Below, piece after piece: positions 1 through 7,593 of a DNA stretch of 17,502 bases. Made by a program: the position numbers and the translations under genes. This DNA comes from JAJRXG01 sp964640065 (GTDB lineage: Bacteria > Bacteroidota > Bacteroidia > Chitinophagales > Saprospiraceae): the NCBI GenBank assembly GCA_964640065.1, contig CAZXIE010000076.1, positions 1-17,502 on the forward strand. Direction: 5' to 3'. Position 1 is the stretch's first letter. The number at the start of each line of letters is the position of its first letter. The notes under the pieces are model-generated. The model made no database searches. It saw only the letters and a program-made list of their open reading frames with translations, and was not told the DNA's origin.

Positions 1-648
1 AGATGGTGAAAAGCCCAATTGTTAGTCCCAATAATTCCGAAATATATTCTTTACACGAAAATCTACGAGTTTAGAACATAGAAGAAGGTGCTTCCCATAA
101 GTGATGTGCAACATCATGAGTAAATAGTTAAAAAAGGATCCTTCTAGTATTTAGGTAGTATGATTGTCTATGCTGTCGTACAAGGATATCACTACGTTTA
201 AAAGACTACCATGGTATCTACCCCATAAATAAAGAGTTATATTAATTGAGATGCTAGCAAGGAGGACTAACAATCGTTTCATATTGATCTTGAGGATATT
301 AAAGAGTGACTCCAGATAAGAATGTCACTATCATAAAAGCCCAGAGCGGAGAATTAAAAAAGCCCAATGAAATTATACAAGTAATGACGTCAACCTTTGA
401 TCCTTTTAGTTTTTTGATACACTTAAAAAGACGCCTGCCCTAACAAGCAAGTGGCTCACGCATCGTCACAGATACATATTACATAGGATCTATATAACTG
501 TCACATTTCCATTTAACAAATAAGAGATGTTTCTAATTGATAGGTCAATCACTTTTCGTCTTCTAGGTTACAAAACTTCTCTAAAACCAATAAATACGGG
601 AGGCAATTAAAAAATTCAGTTGAGTAATAATCATAATTGATCTATCAA
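1..648. other. Intergenic region with no convincing gene
   Basis: AT-rich 648-bp stretch with frequent stops in all six frames. No open frame at the left edge is longer than about 25 codons, so no neighbouring gene clearly enters the window. I see no tRNA, RNase P, tmRNA or SRP RNA signature. What it does hold: a possible 43-codon minus-strand ORF (151-282), a short inverted repeat TGATGT-gca-ACATCA (102-116), a GATC-centred palindrome AAGGATCCTT (133-142 region), and an 18-bp palindrome at the right end touching the aminotransferase stop codon. None of these alone proves a function. Confidence 0.6.
151..282 (-). CDS. Possible small membrane protein, 43 aa
   Basis: ATG-initiated frame of 43 codons ending in TAA. 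The product begins MKRLLVLLASISIN and runs on as hydrophobic residues for about 18 positions, then becomes mixed and polar and ends SIDNHTT. This looks like a single membrane span or an uncleaved signal sequence. It is the only frame in the 648-bp gene-free stretch with a protein-like composition. I see no TAnnTTTG element upstream and no recognisable family, so it may well be a chance ORF. Small single-span proteins are common and often missed, which is why it is listed. Confidence 0.2.
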   Translation of the reverse strand: MKRLLVLLASISINITLYLWGRYHGSLLNVVISLYDSIDNHTT

Positions 649-651
649 TTA
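634..651. repeat. 18-bp palindrome at the aminotransferase stop codon
   Basis: Arms TAATTGAT and ATCAATTA (8 bp, perfect) flank a 2-nt centre. The right arm contains the aminotransferase stop codon (649-651). In the minus-strand mRNA this could fold into a short AT-only hairpin at the 3' end. There is no T-run after it, so I do not call it an intrinsic terminator. It could also be a protein-binding site or chance in AT-rich DNA. Confidence 0.35.
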
Positions 652-1797
652 ATTAATAAGGGTTTTCATAGAGTCTACTAATGATGACATCTCGTCAGCT
701 GTATTATACAAGTGTGGAGATACTCTTATGACGTCTCCACGATAGGAAACTGATATCTTATTTGTGGCTAAATGTGACTTGACTTGATCAATAGAAACGT
801 GATCAGGAAGTCCGATTCCGTATAAGTGAGAGAAGCGATTTTCTGGTTCTTCGATAATACATCCAAGCTCTCTGAGTTGATGATTGGGTTGCTCGATCAA
901 AGAGGCTATTTGTTCTTGAATATTTTGGGGATTCCACTTCAAGATTTGTCTGAGTGCATCATTAAGTATAGGGATCCTGATAAAGTCCGGACTCTGTCCT
1001 ACTTCAAATCTCCTTGCCTTTGGTCTATAGGTATCGTTGTAGTCGTTTAATCTCTGAAAATATTGACTATTCATGCGATTGAGCCAGCTATCTTCTATGG
1101 GCTTTTTGCCATCAAACTTTTCTCCGATATATGCTAGGGATAGACCATAAGGCGCTAACAACCATTTGTAAGCACTAGTTACTAGGACATCAGGTTGAGT
1201 AATCATCTGGTCATATGGATAGGCGCCAACATACTGTGTACCATCGATTAGATAAAGAGCACCCACTTCTCTAGCTTTTTGTCCGATAAGATCTATATCA
1301 ACCTTTAGACCATCTCCCCAATTAAGCGGTTCTATTGCAACCACAGATGTATTTTCATCAATTGCATCAAGAAATGTTTCCGTATAGTTTTGCTGGGCTT
1401 TTCGTCCAACGATGACTAATTCAGCACCTTTCTCGGTTGCCACTCGTCGCCAAGGGTAATAATTACTAGGGAACTGAGCCTCAGTAATGAGGATTTTACT
1501 CTTTGCACGAATATCACATACTCTAGCAACAGCAGATATGATATAAGAAGTAGAAGGCGCAATGACTATCCGTTCTGGATCATGGCCATTTATCAGCTCA
1601 CTGAAAAGCGACCGAGTAGTATTAGTTATTGAAAAGAACTCGTCAGAGGATATGTTAGATGGATTAGCTCTTCGCTTGATCTCTTGGTGTCCTATATCCA
1701 TTGAGGACTTGAGGAAAGGCCCCATCCTTGCACAGTTGAGATATATCTCATCTTCATTCAGTTGAAAAAGGCTCCTAGGACTGATTATTTGTACCAT
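649..1797 (-). CDS. Class-V aminotransferase (PLP-dependent, NifS/Csd-like fold)
   Basis: PLP enzyme of fold type I, aminotransferase class V, 382 aa from the chosen start. The PLP lysine is K211 in SAYKWLLAPYG. D185 in LIDGTQ would contact the pyridine nitrogen, with Q188 beside it. The C-terminal strand VSYRGDVIRVSPHLYNT is typical of the subgroup annotated as aminotransferase class V or kynureninase-like in Bacteroidota. No desulfurase active-site cysteine loop is evident, so cysteine desulfurase is less likely; the true substrate cannot be read from sequence. The frame opens 16 codons earlier at 1845, but those residues are basic and unlike the family, while MVQIISPRSLF at 1797 begins the recognisable N-terminus. 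It is divergent from the small lipoprotein gene, and the palindrome at 634-651 overlaps its stop. Confidence 0.85.
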   Translation of the reverse strand: MVQIISPRSLFQLNEDEIYLNCARMGPFLKSSMDIGHQEIKRRANPSNISSDEFFSITNTTRSLFSELINGHDPERIVIAPSTSYIISAVARVCDIRAKSKILITEAQFPSNYYPWRRVATEKGAELVIVGRKAQQNYTETFLDAIDENTSVVAIEPLNWGDGLKVDIDLIGQKAREVGALYLIDGTQYVGAYPYDQMITQPDVLVTSAYKWLLAPYGLSLAYIGEKFDGKKPIEDSWLNRMNSQYFQRLNDYNDTYRPKARRFEVGQSPDFIRIPILNDALRQILKWNPQNIQEQIASLIEQPNHQLRELGCIIEEPENRFSHLYGIGLPDHVSIDQVKSHLATNKISVSYRGDVIRVSPHLYNTADEMSSLVDSMKTLIN

Positions 1798-1913
1798 GAT
1801 GTAAACTAAATAACATTTTCTCGGGTAAACCCGCGCAGGGGACATAATAATGATGGTTAGATTTGGTTATTGAACACGAGGCCCTGACCTGAGATTCACT
1901 TAATCCTGCAAAG

Positions 1914-2261
1914 ATGAACAGATTATTCTCCGCTGTGCTAGCACTGCTGTGCATTGCACTTGTGAGTTGCTCCGATACTGGAGTCGAGTTGAGACTTGAG
2001 AATCAAAGTCCTATAGATTTTGATCAGATCGCCGTTAATAACATATCATTTGGCTCTCTTCAAGCCAATGAAACTTCGAACTACGTAATGTTTGAGAACA
2101 TCTATGATGAAGAGTTTGTCAGAATAGATGTCGACGGAAAAGTACTCCAGCTTATACCGGAAGACTTTGATGAGGAAGAATTTCGTAATAGCGGAAGATA
2201 CAAATTTGTAATCACACTTATCGATTTAGAGCAAATCGAAATCAATCGTCTATCCGAGTAA
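1914..2261 (+). CDS. Small predicted lipoprotein, function unknown
   Basis: 115-aa protein with a short type-II signal peptide. N2-R3 precede a hydrophobic stretch (about 4-17), and a lipobox-like LVSC places the lipidated cysteine at C19. The mature part is acidic, with alternating beta-strand-like segments such as VELRLENQ and YKFVITLIDL, and an acidic patch EDFDEEEF around 83-90. It resembles small Bacteroidota lipoproteins of about 110-130 residues with no assigned function; I do not recognise a named domain. It is divergent from the aminotransferase and convergent with the OsmC gene, whose stop lies only 5 bp from its own. Likely anchored on the periplasmic face of the inner or outer membrane. 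Confidence 0.75.
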   Translation: MNRLFSAVLALLCIALVSCSDTGVELRLENQSPIDFDQIAVNNISFGSLQANETSNYVMFENIYDEEFVRIDVDGKVLQLIPEDFDEEEFRNSGRYKFVITLIDLEQIEINRLSE

Positions 2262-2266
2262 GTACA

Positions 2267-2737
2267 CTACTCTACTGATCTTATAATTTTCGGTTTGCAT
2301 GTAATTGGAAAATTACATGAGTTAGCAATGAAGCACATTTTATGTGCCTGCTCATGAAGAGCATGGGCTTTCTGTAAGTCAGACTTAGAAGAGATTATAA
2401 TCTCTGGACGTAAAACTACTTTTGAAAACCTACCACTTCCATCACCTTCAGTTTCCATCTTTCCCTCTGGCTGGTCAGTATAACTTGTGACCAAGATTTT
2501 TTGATCAGTGCACAGATGCAAATACCAGAGCATATGACAACTAGATATAGAGGATAGAAACAACTCCTCTGGGTTATACCTTTCTATATCACCTCTAAAA
2601 TGAGGATCAGAACTACCTAAAAGGTTAGGTTTGCCTTCTGCCTTAATGGTGTGGTTACGTGTATAAGAAGTATAACTAGCTGTTGATTCTTTAAAAGAAC
2701 CATCCCAATGTAATTGTAAACGATAGGTGTGAATCAA
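2267..2737 (-). CDS. OsmC/Ohr-family thiol peroxidase
   Basis: OsmC-family proteins reduce organic hydroperoxides with a reactive cysteine pair, usually as cytoplasmic homodimers. The two signature cysteines are present: C67 in SSISSCHML, after the family motif NPEELFLSS, and C135 in AHKMCFIANS. An arginine in the expected loop (R48, HFRGD) fits the family, as does the length of 156 aa. The start appears to be TTG at 2737: an in-frame stop lies four codons upstream, and the residues from here (IHTYRLQLHWDGS) match the normal N-terminus of the family. The gene follows the methionine-rich DUF4412-like gene by 9 bp on the same strand, so co-transcription is likely. Substrate preference (OsmC versus Ohr type) is not decided by sequence. 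Confidence 0.88.
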   Translation of the reverse strand: MIHTYRLQLHWDGSFKESTASYTSYTRNHTIKAEGKPNLLGSSDPHFRGDIERYNPEELFLSSISSCHMLWYLHLCTDQKILVTSYTDQPEGKMETEGDGSGRFSKVVLRPEIIISSKSDLQKAHALHEQAHKMCFIANSCNFPITCKPKIIRSVE

Positions 2738-2746
2738 ATTATAATT

Positions 2747-3493
2747 CTAAAATCCAAATCCATCTAATCCCATACCAGGCATGGTGGAAGGGTCCATTTC
2801 CGTATATTCTCCTTCTGGCGCTTGGAAAACACTAGGTGCCACTTCTTTATTAAAATCTGTTGCACGCATAGTCATTTTCATAACGCCCATATCTATAGTC
2901 ATCAGAAGGGGAGCTCCTTTAAATTGTAAGTTCTTAGCCATCATGAAGTCAAAATTGCTCACTTGGATTTCTTCAGTTAGGTAAGCGGTGATCGTCATTT
3001 CTTTCATGACATCTGTTATCTCCGGGCTGCTCTTCCCTTCTGGCACCATTGCTTCCAAGTCCATTGTTATATCTGTCCTTTTACAAGTGTAACCTAAGAG
3101 TTCTTTTGTGTCGCCAGTTACTGGATGAAACTTGTACAATTCATCCATTTTATCCATCAACTCCTCACCTTCTTCTACACCTAACATTTCTTTCAACTCT
3201 TCTTGACTATGGACCATCTTAATCTTTTGCCCCATCATGTCCATGTACTGTGTGCTAGTTGTTCCTTCTGTAATCGTCTTCATCTGAATCATCCCCATCA
3301 TATCCACCTCCGTAACCGTCATATCAGGATTAAAGCTCACAACCATATTCATGTCTTTGAGCATATCCAACGCTTGAGCCATTTGCCCTTCGCCTCCTTC
3401 CATCTCCATACTATATGTGATAGAACCTGTTGTTATTTGTGTTGAAAGCGTAAGTGCTAGCAAACTGAATAAAAGTGTGTTGAAATATTTCAT
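2747..3493 (-). CDS. Methionine-rich exported protein, DUF4412-like
   Basis: 248 aa with a Sec signal peptide (hydrophobic 4-17, cleavage near 19-23). The mature N-terminus TTGSITYSMEME and the later LLGYTCKRTDI (C137 in a GY-x-C motif) are what I associate with DUF4412/GLPGLI-like periplasmic proteins of Bacteroidota, built of antiparallel strands. Its most striking property is methionine content: 33 of 248 residues, clustered in runs such as DMMGMIQM, YMDMMG and MTIDMGVMKMTM. Function is unknown; an outer-membrane-facing or periplasmic location is inferred. It heads a two-gene operon with OsmC. A perfect -7 element (TATCTTTG) lies about 33 bp upstream of the ATG. A second protein with the same motif layout is encoded at 4760-5683. 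Confidence 0.8.
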   Translation of the reverse strand: MKYFNTLLFSLLALTLSTQITTGSITYSMEMEGGEGQMAQALDMLKDMNMVVSFNPDMTVTEVDMMGMIQMKTITEGTTSTQYMDMMGQKIKMVHSQEELKEMLGVEEGEELMDKMDELYKFHPVTGDTKELLGYTCKRTDITMDLEAMVPEGKSSPEITDVMKEMTITAYLTEEIQVSNFDFMMAKNLQFKGAPLLMTIDMGVMKMTMRATDFNKEVAPSVFQAPEGEYTEMDPSTMPGMGLDGFGF

Positions 3494-3525
3494 TTGAATG
3501 AATTGTAATGTTGTAGATCTTCTAT

Positions 3526-3533
3526 CAAAGATA
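3526..3533 (-). promoter_or_regulatory. -7 promoter element of the DUF4412-osmC operon
   Basis: Read on the minus strand this is TATCTTTG, an exact match to the Bacteroidota -7 consensus TAnnTTTG. Transcription would start near 3519 and give a leader of about 26 nt before the ATG at 3493. I see no good TTG at the -33 position. Confidence 0.55.
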
Positions 3534-3652
3534 ATCGATTAGACTCTAGGATACTAGTCAGCAGAAGAAGTCCGAGATGTTCATAATTTTTAAGTCATTT
3601 ACGAAAGTGATCTGATGCTTCTGACTACTTTGCGCCTTCAAAATGAGATAAG

Positions 3653-4681
3653 ATGAACTTTGACTCAACTACGATACATAGTATCGGCATATCAAGATTT
3701 AATAGGATTCTCGGGGAGCTAGAGGTGCTACCGGTTGCCAAGGTGGAATATGATAATATCTCTGAAGCTATAGTCGAACATGTGACAAGTGATTTTCATG
3801 TTGACCGTATCTCCTATGCTTTTGAAGAGGACGCTAATAACATTAACATCAAGCGAGCGATTAAGAGCTACTTCTCTGAGGAGATGCCGATGACACAGCT
3901 GGCTTCTGACTTCAGTCACAGCTTAGCTCGATGCTCAAGTCATCATTTGATCAAAAAAGGAGATCTAGTAGTTGTTCATCTTAAAGATATACTGCTATAC
4001 GATGAGCTAGTTGATGGGCTTATTATCGCAAAAGTCAATGCAAACTCGAGTTTTCTTCAGATCGATCATTCCTCTGAGGTCTCAGTTATGAATATAGTTA
4101 AGGGTGCTCTACTAGGAAAACTAGATAAAGCTTGTCTGATCATCAATACAGATATCGATGAAGGCTATCAGATCTATCTCAGCACAGCCGCTGGTAAGAT
4201 AGAAGCGAAATACTGGAAGGATGAGTTTCTGGGCATATCCCCAAAAGAAGCGAGCTATGCACCGACGGAACAGTACCTAGATCTAGCCAAGTCTTTTATC
4301 AAACAACACGTATATGAAGAGGAGTCTACAAATCAAGTTGAGAAGCATGGTGTTCTCTTTGATGCTGGAGAGTTCTTTAAGAATCGAGAGCAGTATGATA
4401 ATCAGAGTTGGGAAAAGGAAGTTCTTGGTGAAAAGCCCGAAAGAATAGAAGCTTGGGAGCAGCATAAAGAGGAGTACTCACGCAACAAGGGAACTGCCTT
4501 GCCTGAAAGTTTTGGTATATCAAACCTGGCCGTAAAGCAGAATGCTCGATACTTCAAAAGTGTGCTCAAGCTGGATAAGAACTTCCATGTGTATATACAT
4601 GGTGATCGGTCAAAAATCGAACATGGTGTAGATCCTGATGGAAAAAAGTTCTATAAACTCTATTATGAAGAGGAGAAATAG
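3653..4681 (+). CDS. 37-kDa nucleoid-associated protein (NdpA/YejK family)
   Basis: 342 aa, the usual length of the NdpA-type nucleoid-associated family. Typical features are the N-terminal segment TTIHSIGISRFNR, the conserved ALARCSS-like segment SLARCSSHHLIKKGDLVVV (about 90-108), the central DYLQI-type strand SFLQIDHSSEV, and the ANP-like region SYAPTEQYLDLAKSFIK. Many Bacteroidota carry one copy. E. coli YejK binds DNA in the nucleoid, but the molecular role in this phylum is not established. The C-terminal part (FHVYIHGDRSKIEHGVDPDG) is a well-formed two-strand unit. It stands alone, divergent from the DUF4412-like/osmC operon across 159 bp. I found no exact TAnnTTTG element; TACTTTG near 3626-3632 is the closest. 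Confidence 0.85.
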   Translation: MNFDSTTIHSIGISRFNRILGELEVLPVAKVEYDNISEAIVEHVTSDFHVDRISYAFEEDANNINIKRAIKSYFSEEMPMTQLASDFSHSLARCSSHHLIKKGDLVVVHLKDILLYDELVDGLIIAKVNANSSFLQIDHSSEVSVMNIVKGALLGKLDKACLIINTDIDEGYQIYLSTAAGKIEAKYWKDEFLGISPKEASYAPTEQYLDLAKSFIKQHVYEEESTNQVEKHGVLFDAGEFFKNREQYDNQSWEKEVLGEKPERIEAWEQHKEEYSRNKGTALPESFGISNLAVKQNARYFKSVLKLDKNFHVYIHGDRSKIEHGVDPDGKKFYKLYYEEEK

Positions 4682-4728
4682 CCCAAAAATCACTGTTTAC
4701 CGTTATGCGGAGCACTTTCGAATTGACT

Positions 4729-4736
4729 TACCTTTG
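4729..4736 (+). promoter_or_regulatory. -7 promoter element of the second DUF4412-like gene
   Basis: TACCTTTG, an exact TAnnTTTG match, 23 bp before the ATG at 4760. The predicted transcript would start near 4743 with a leader of about 17 nt. No clear -33 TTG at normal spacing. Confidence 0.5.
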
Positions 4737-4759
4737 TCACATCTATAAATCAAATCACT

Positions 4760-5683
4760 ATGCATAACTCACTTTTCTTATTAATCATAGGTCTACTCTT
4801 CTCTATTGAGGTTGACGCTCAACTATTCAAGCGGATTTCTAATCGAGTACAAGATAAACTTGAGAAAAAAATTGAGGATAAGGTAGTTGAAGAAGTAAGC
4901 GAAGAAATAGCCAGAAGGGCTATGAGGCCTATCAATAATGCCTTTGACAAAATGTTTCGTGAAGCCTATAAAGAGGAATACGGAAAAGAATACGACGATA
5001 GTGAATACGAAGGTGATCCGGAGAAGCAAGCCGAGGTCTTAGGTGCCTTATTAACGAATATGTATGGTACTGTAGATCTTCCTGAAAGCTATGATTTCAG
5101 TTATAGCATAGATATAGAAACCAAGGCTTATAATCAGAAAAGTGGATCAAATAGCATGACCATGTTTATAGCTCCCAGTTCTGGTTATTTTGGTATGAGT
5201 CAAGCTGATAATCAAGAATCCTTTATAATCCTTGATGTAAGAAATGATCAAGCAGTGATCTTCAATAAGAAAGAAAAGTCAGTAATGGCGATCAAAGGTG
5301 CACTACGCATGGCTTCTTCTTTTGCTTCATCGTCTGATAAATTTGAAGACTACATGCGAGTCAATCAAACTGGACTTAAGAAGAATATAGCTGGATATAA
5401 CTGTGAAGGTTATGGTTATGATACTGAAGATGATACAGGCGAATTCTATTTATCCACGGATCTCCCGTTTGATTGGAACCATGCTTTTGCATCCATATAT
5501 GAGGAGATGTTCTCTGACTTCTATGAAAACGAAAGTGACTACTCTGGTATGCTGATGTATTCAGAGTCGGTCACTAAAAAGGATGGTAAAAAGTCCACTT
5601 GGGAGGTCACCAAACTAAATACAATCTCAGAAAGTGTAGACGTCAGTGAGTATCAAGTGATGAATGCATTCGCAGGTAAATAA
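4760..5683 (+). CDS. Exported protein with charged helix and DUF4412-like C-terminal domain
   Basis: 307 aa. A signal peptide (about 1-21) ends in VDAQ. It is followed by a strongly charged, probably coiled-coil or amphipathic segment (about 25-75: repeated K/E-rich heptads such as RVQDKLEKKIEDKVVEEVSEE), then a beta-rich domain from about 108 onward. That domain carries IAGYNCEGYGY (C215), the same GY-x-C motif seen in the methionine-rich protein at 2747-3493, and lies in the DUF4412-like class. No catalytic motif is visible, and the role is unknown; the periplasm is the expected location. Its own -7 element sits just upstream. It is convergent with the acetyltransferase gene, the two stops being 12 bp apart. 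Confidence 0.75.
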   Translation: MHNSLFLLIIGLLFSIEVDAQLFKRISNRVQDKLEKKIEDKVVEEVSEEIARRAMRPINNAFDKMFREAYKEEYGKEYDDSEYEGDPEKQAEVLGALLTNMYGTVDLPESYDFSYSIDIETKAYNQKSGSNSMTMFIAPSSGYFGMSQADNQESFIILDVRNDQAVIFNKKEKSVMAIKGALRMASSFASSSDKFEDYMRVNQTGLKKNIAGYNCEGYGYDTEDDTGEFYLSTDLPFDWNHAFASIYEEMFSDFYENESDYSGMLMYSESVTKKDGKKSTWEVTKLNTISESVDVSEYQVMNAFAGK

Positions 5684-5695
5684 ATACTTTTCACG

Positions 5696-6151
5696 TCAAA
5701 TAGCCCAATAGACTGGAATCGTTTCGTCGTCTATGCTCGCGCCCATGTGTTCGTAGAAAGCCCTAGCATGAGTATTAGATCTTCTGACGTGCCAATCAAC
5801 GCGTGCACAGTCTTGATCTCGGGCAATGCTTTTAGATTCCTCCAGAAATAGTCTACCTACACCCATGCCGCGGACCTCATCTATCAGATATAGATCCTCT
5901 ATCCAAAAGCACTTCTTCGCTTGCCAAGAAGAGAAGCTGAAGTAGTACAACAGAATTCCTACGAGCTGCCCTTCGCGCTCAGCGACTAGTGCTTTGAGTG
6001 TGGGGTTTTCACCAAAGAGTTCTTGTGTGAGAGTTTCATGCGTCGCTCTAAGTGAGGATCTACTTCCATCGAAATCTGCATATTCTGCTAGAAGATCAAA
6101 GACACGTTGAGACTCTTCGTGTCTTGCTGGCCTGATATGAACTTTAGACAT
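5696..6151 (-). CDS. GNAT acetyltransferase, spermidine/spermine N-acetyltransferase (SSAT)-like
   Basis: 151-aa GNAT-fold N-acetyltransferase using acetyl-CoA. The acetyl-CoA loop is RGMGVGRLF (94-102, motif A). WIEDLYL (about 83-89) supplies the acidic pair seen at this place in eukaryotic SSAT, and Y133 in ARAFYEHMGA matches the usual catalytic tyrosine. Sequence around 64-100 and 119-140 is close in pattern to eukaryotic SSAT1/SSAT2; family members acetylate polyamines or the lysine analogue thialysine, so an amine substrate is likely but not proven. The frame opens at 6187, but MSKVHIRPARHEE at 6151 is the better start. It overlaps the lysC stop by 8 nt, which implies co-transcription and probably translational coupling with aspartate kinase. 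Confidence 0.85.
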   Translation of the reverse strand: MSKVHIRPARHEESQRVFDLLAEYADFDGSRSSLRATHETLTQELFGENPTLKALVAEREGQLVGILLYYFSFSSWQAKKCFWIEDLYLIDEVRGMGVGRLFLEESKSIARDQDCARVDWHVRRSNTHARAFYEHMGASIDDETIPVYWAI

Positions 6152-7493
6152 TTTGATAGGTCTTTGATGTTGATTCGAAAAGAGCATGTAGATTTTGTAG
6201 GGCTTTCACTCGATCTTTCTCAGATACAAGTACCGAGATATTAAACCTACTCCCGCCTAAAGACACCATGCGAACTGATATATCATCTAATAACTCGAAG
6301 ATCTTTTTTGCATATCGGTTACTATCATAAAGAGAGTTTCCAACTATGCAAACGATAGCTTGGTCATGAGCAACTTCCACTTCGGCTATTGCCTCTAGTT
6401 CATTAGTAATCTCATCTAGAAACGACTCGTCCTCTATGGTTAATGAAACAGATACTTCCGAAGTCGTAATCATATCCACAGACGTCTTATACTTCTCAAA
6501 TACTCGAAAGACTTGAGTCAAAAAGCCGTAAGCATTGAGCATCCTATGTGATCGTATTTCTAGGGCTATGATACCACTCTTAGCGGCAAGAGCAGTGACA
6601 GCGAGGTTACTTGGTTCATCGCTTATCAGCGTGCCAGGAGCATCTGGAGTCATAGTACATTTCAACCTGAGTGGTACTTTAGCTATCTCCACTGGTAGCA
6701 CACACGTTGGATGCAAGATCTTAGCTCCAAAGTAGGCTAGCTCAGCTGCTTCTCGGTATGATAGTTTTCGTATAGGAGTCGTATTAGATACAACTCTAGG
6801 GTCATTGTTATGTAATCCATCGATATCCGTCCAGATCTGGACCTCGCTCGCGTTCACTACAGAACCGATGATCGTCGCGGTATAGTCACTACCTCCTCGT
6901 TTTAGGTTGGCGATTTGTCCTTCATGGTCTCTACAGATATACCCTTGCGTGATTAGGATCTTACAGTCTTCGTCGATTAGATTGAGATAAGGTTGGATAT
7001 CCTTTTCGATTTGCTCAAGGTGAGGCTCTTCAGCTTTGTTCAGAGACATGAAGTTCAGTGCAGGGATAAGCGCTGCTTTGACACCTCTGATCGAACACAT
7101 GTGGCTAAAAAGCCTAGTTGATATCAACTCTCCTTGAGCCAAGATCTCCTTATTATTCACTTCCGTAAATGAAGATTCTTGCTCCAAAATATCTTTGATC
7201 GCGTGTACGCATGGTCTTATCATATCTCTGGCAAGATCGCGATCGATCTTTTTGACATATAGATCAGTCAAGACCCTGATATATTTAGCTTCAAAGCCGG
7301 CTAATAAGCCCGTCGCTAGTCGCTTATCGTCATTTTGAAGAGCCTGAGATATCTCTACCAAGTCATTGGTCGTACCTGACATAGCAGAAAGAACGATGAT
7401 TTGCTCTTCGTCTCTTTTCTCCACTAGATCGATGACTTCATTGATCCTATCAGCGCTGCCGACTGATGTTCCTCCAAATTTTAATACCCTCAT
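6144..7493 (-). CDS. lysC: Aspartate kinase, monofunctional
   Basis: Phosphorylates aspartate to 4-aspartyl phosphate, the first step to lysine, threonine, methionine and diaminopimelate. The 449-aa protein has the kinase domain with KFGGTSVGS (5-13), KRGGSDYTA (198-206), TDIDGLHNNDPRVV (222-235) and YREAAELAYFGAKILHP (246-262). Two C-terminal ACT domains follow (about 305-365 and 378-440); these normally bind lysine or threonine for feedback control. There is no homoserine dehydrogenase fusion. It is the first gene of a pair with the SSAT-like acetyltransferase (8-nt overlap) and is divergent from a gene for a likely HTH-ACT regulator. An exact -7 element lies about 18 bp upstream, giving a very short leader of about 10 nt. 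Confidence 0.96.
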   Translation of the reverse strand: MRVLKFGGTSVGSADRINEVIDLVEKRDEEQIIVLSAMSGTTNDLVEISQALQNDDKRLATGLLAGFEAKYIRVLTDLYVKKIDRDLARDMIRPCVHAIKDILEQESSFTEVNNKEILAQGELISTRLFSHMCSIRGVKAALIPALNFMSLNKAEEPHLEQIEKDIQPYLNLIDEDCKILITQGYICRDHEGQIANLKRGGSDYTATIIGSVVNASEVQIWTDIDGLHNNDPRVVSNTTPIRKLSYREAAELAYFGAKILHPTCVLPVEIAKVPLRLKCTMTPDAPGTLISDEPSNLAVTALAAKSGIIALEIRSHRMLNAYGFLTQVFRVFEKYKTSVDMITTSEVSVSLTIEDESFLDEITNELEAIAEVEVAHDQAIVCIVGNSLYDSNRYAKKIFELLDDISVRMVSLGGSRFNISVLVSEKDRVKALQNLHALFESTSKTYQNV

Positions 7494-7510
7494 TACATAT
7501 GTCTATGACG

Positions 7511-7518
7511 CAAAGATA
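7511..7518 (-). promoter_or_regulatory. -7 promoter element of lysC
   Basis: Reads TATCTTTG on the minus strand, an exact TAnnTTTG match, with the predicted start of transcription near 7504 and the lysC ATG at 7493. A TTTG lies upstream at 7546-7543, but the spacing of 24 nt is longer than usual for a -33 element. Confidence 0.55.
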
Positions 7519-7566
7519 GATCGGCTTCCTCCAGAAATACTCCAAAGAAGAACTAAAGAACATATT

Positions 7567-7583
7567 TATAACATAATGTTATA
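7567..7583. promoter_or_regulatory. Perfect 17-bp palindrome, candidate operator
   Basis: TATAACATAATGTTATA: two perfect 8-bp arms around a single central base, ending 10 bp before the start codon of the HTH-ACT gene. It overlaps the best -7-like sequence for that gene (TATATTTT, 7580-7587) and lies about 50 bp upstream of the lysC -7 element. Its position fits an autoregulatory operator for the neighbouring regulator. That is inference; I did not see a second copy of the full palindrome in the window. Confidence 0.5.
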
Positions 7584-7593
7584 TTTTTAACAA

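Noticed and set aside
129..146. GATC-centred palindrome followed by T-run (minus strand) as terminator for the 43-codon ORF
   Set aside because: The usable stem is only about five weak pairs around a four-base loop, too unstable to call an intrinsic terminator.
9..368. Three copies of AAAGCCCA near 9, 337 and 358
   Set aside because: Only eight bases, irregular spacing, and similar strings occur elsewhere in the window (for example near 5701). Not enough for a repeat family or a CRISPR array.
1798..1845. Longer N-terminus for the aminotransferase (start at 1845)
   Set aside because: The extra 16 residues are not family-like, and MVQIISP at 1797 opens the conserved part.
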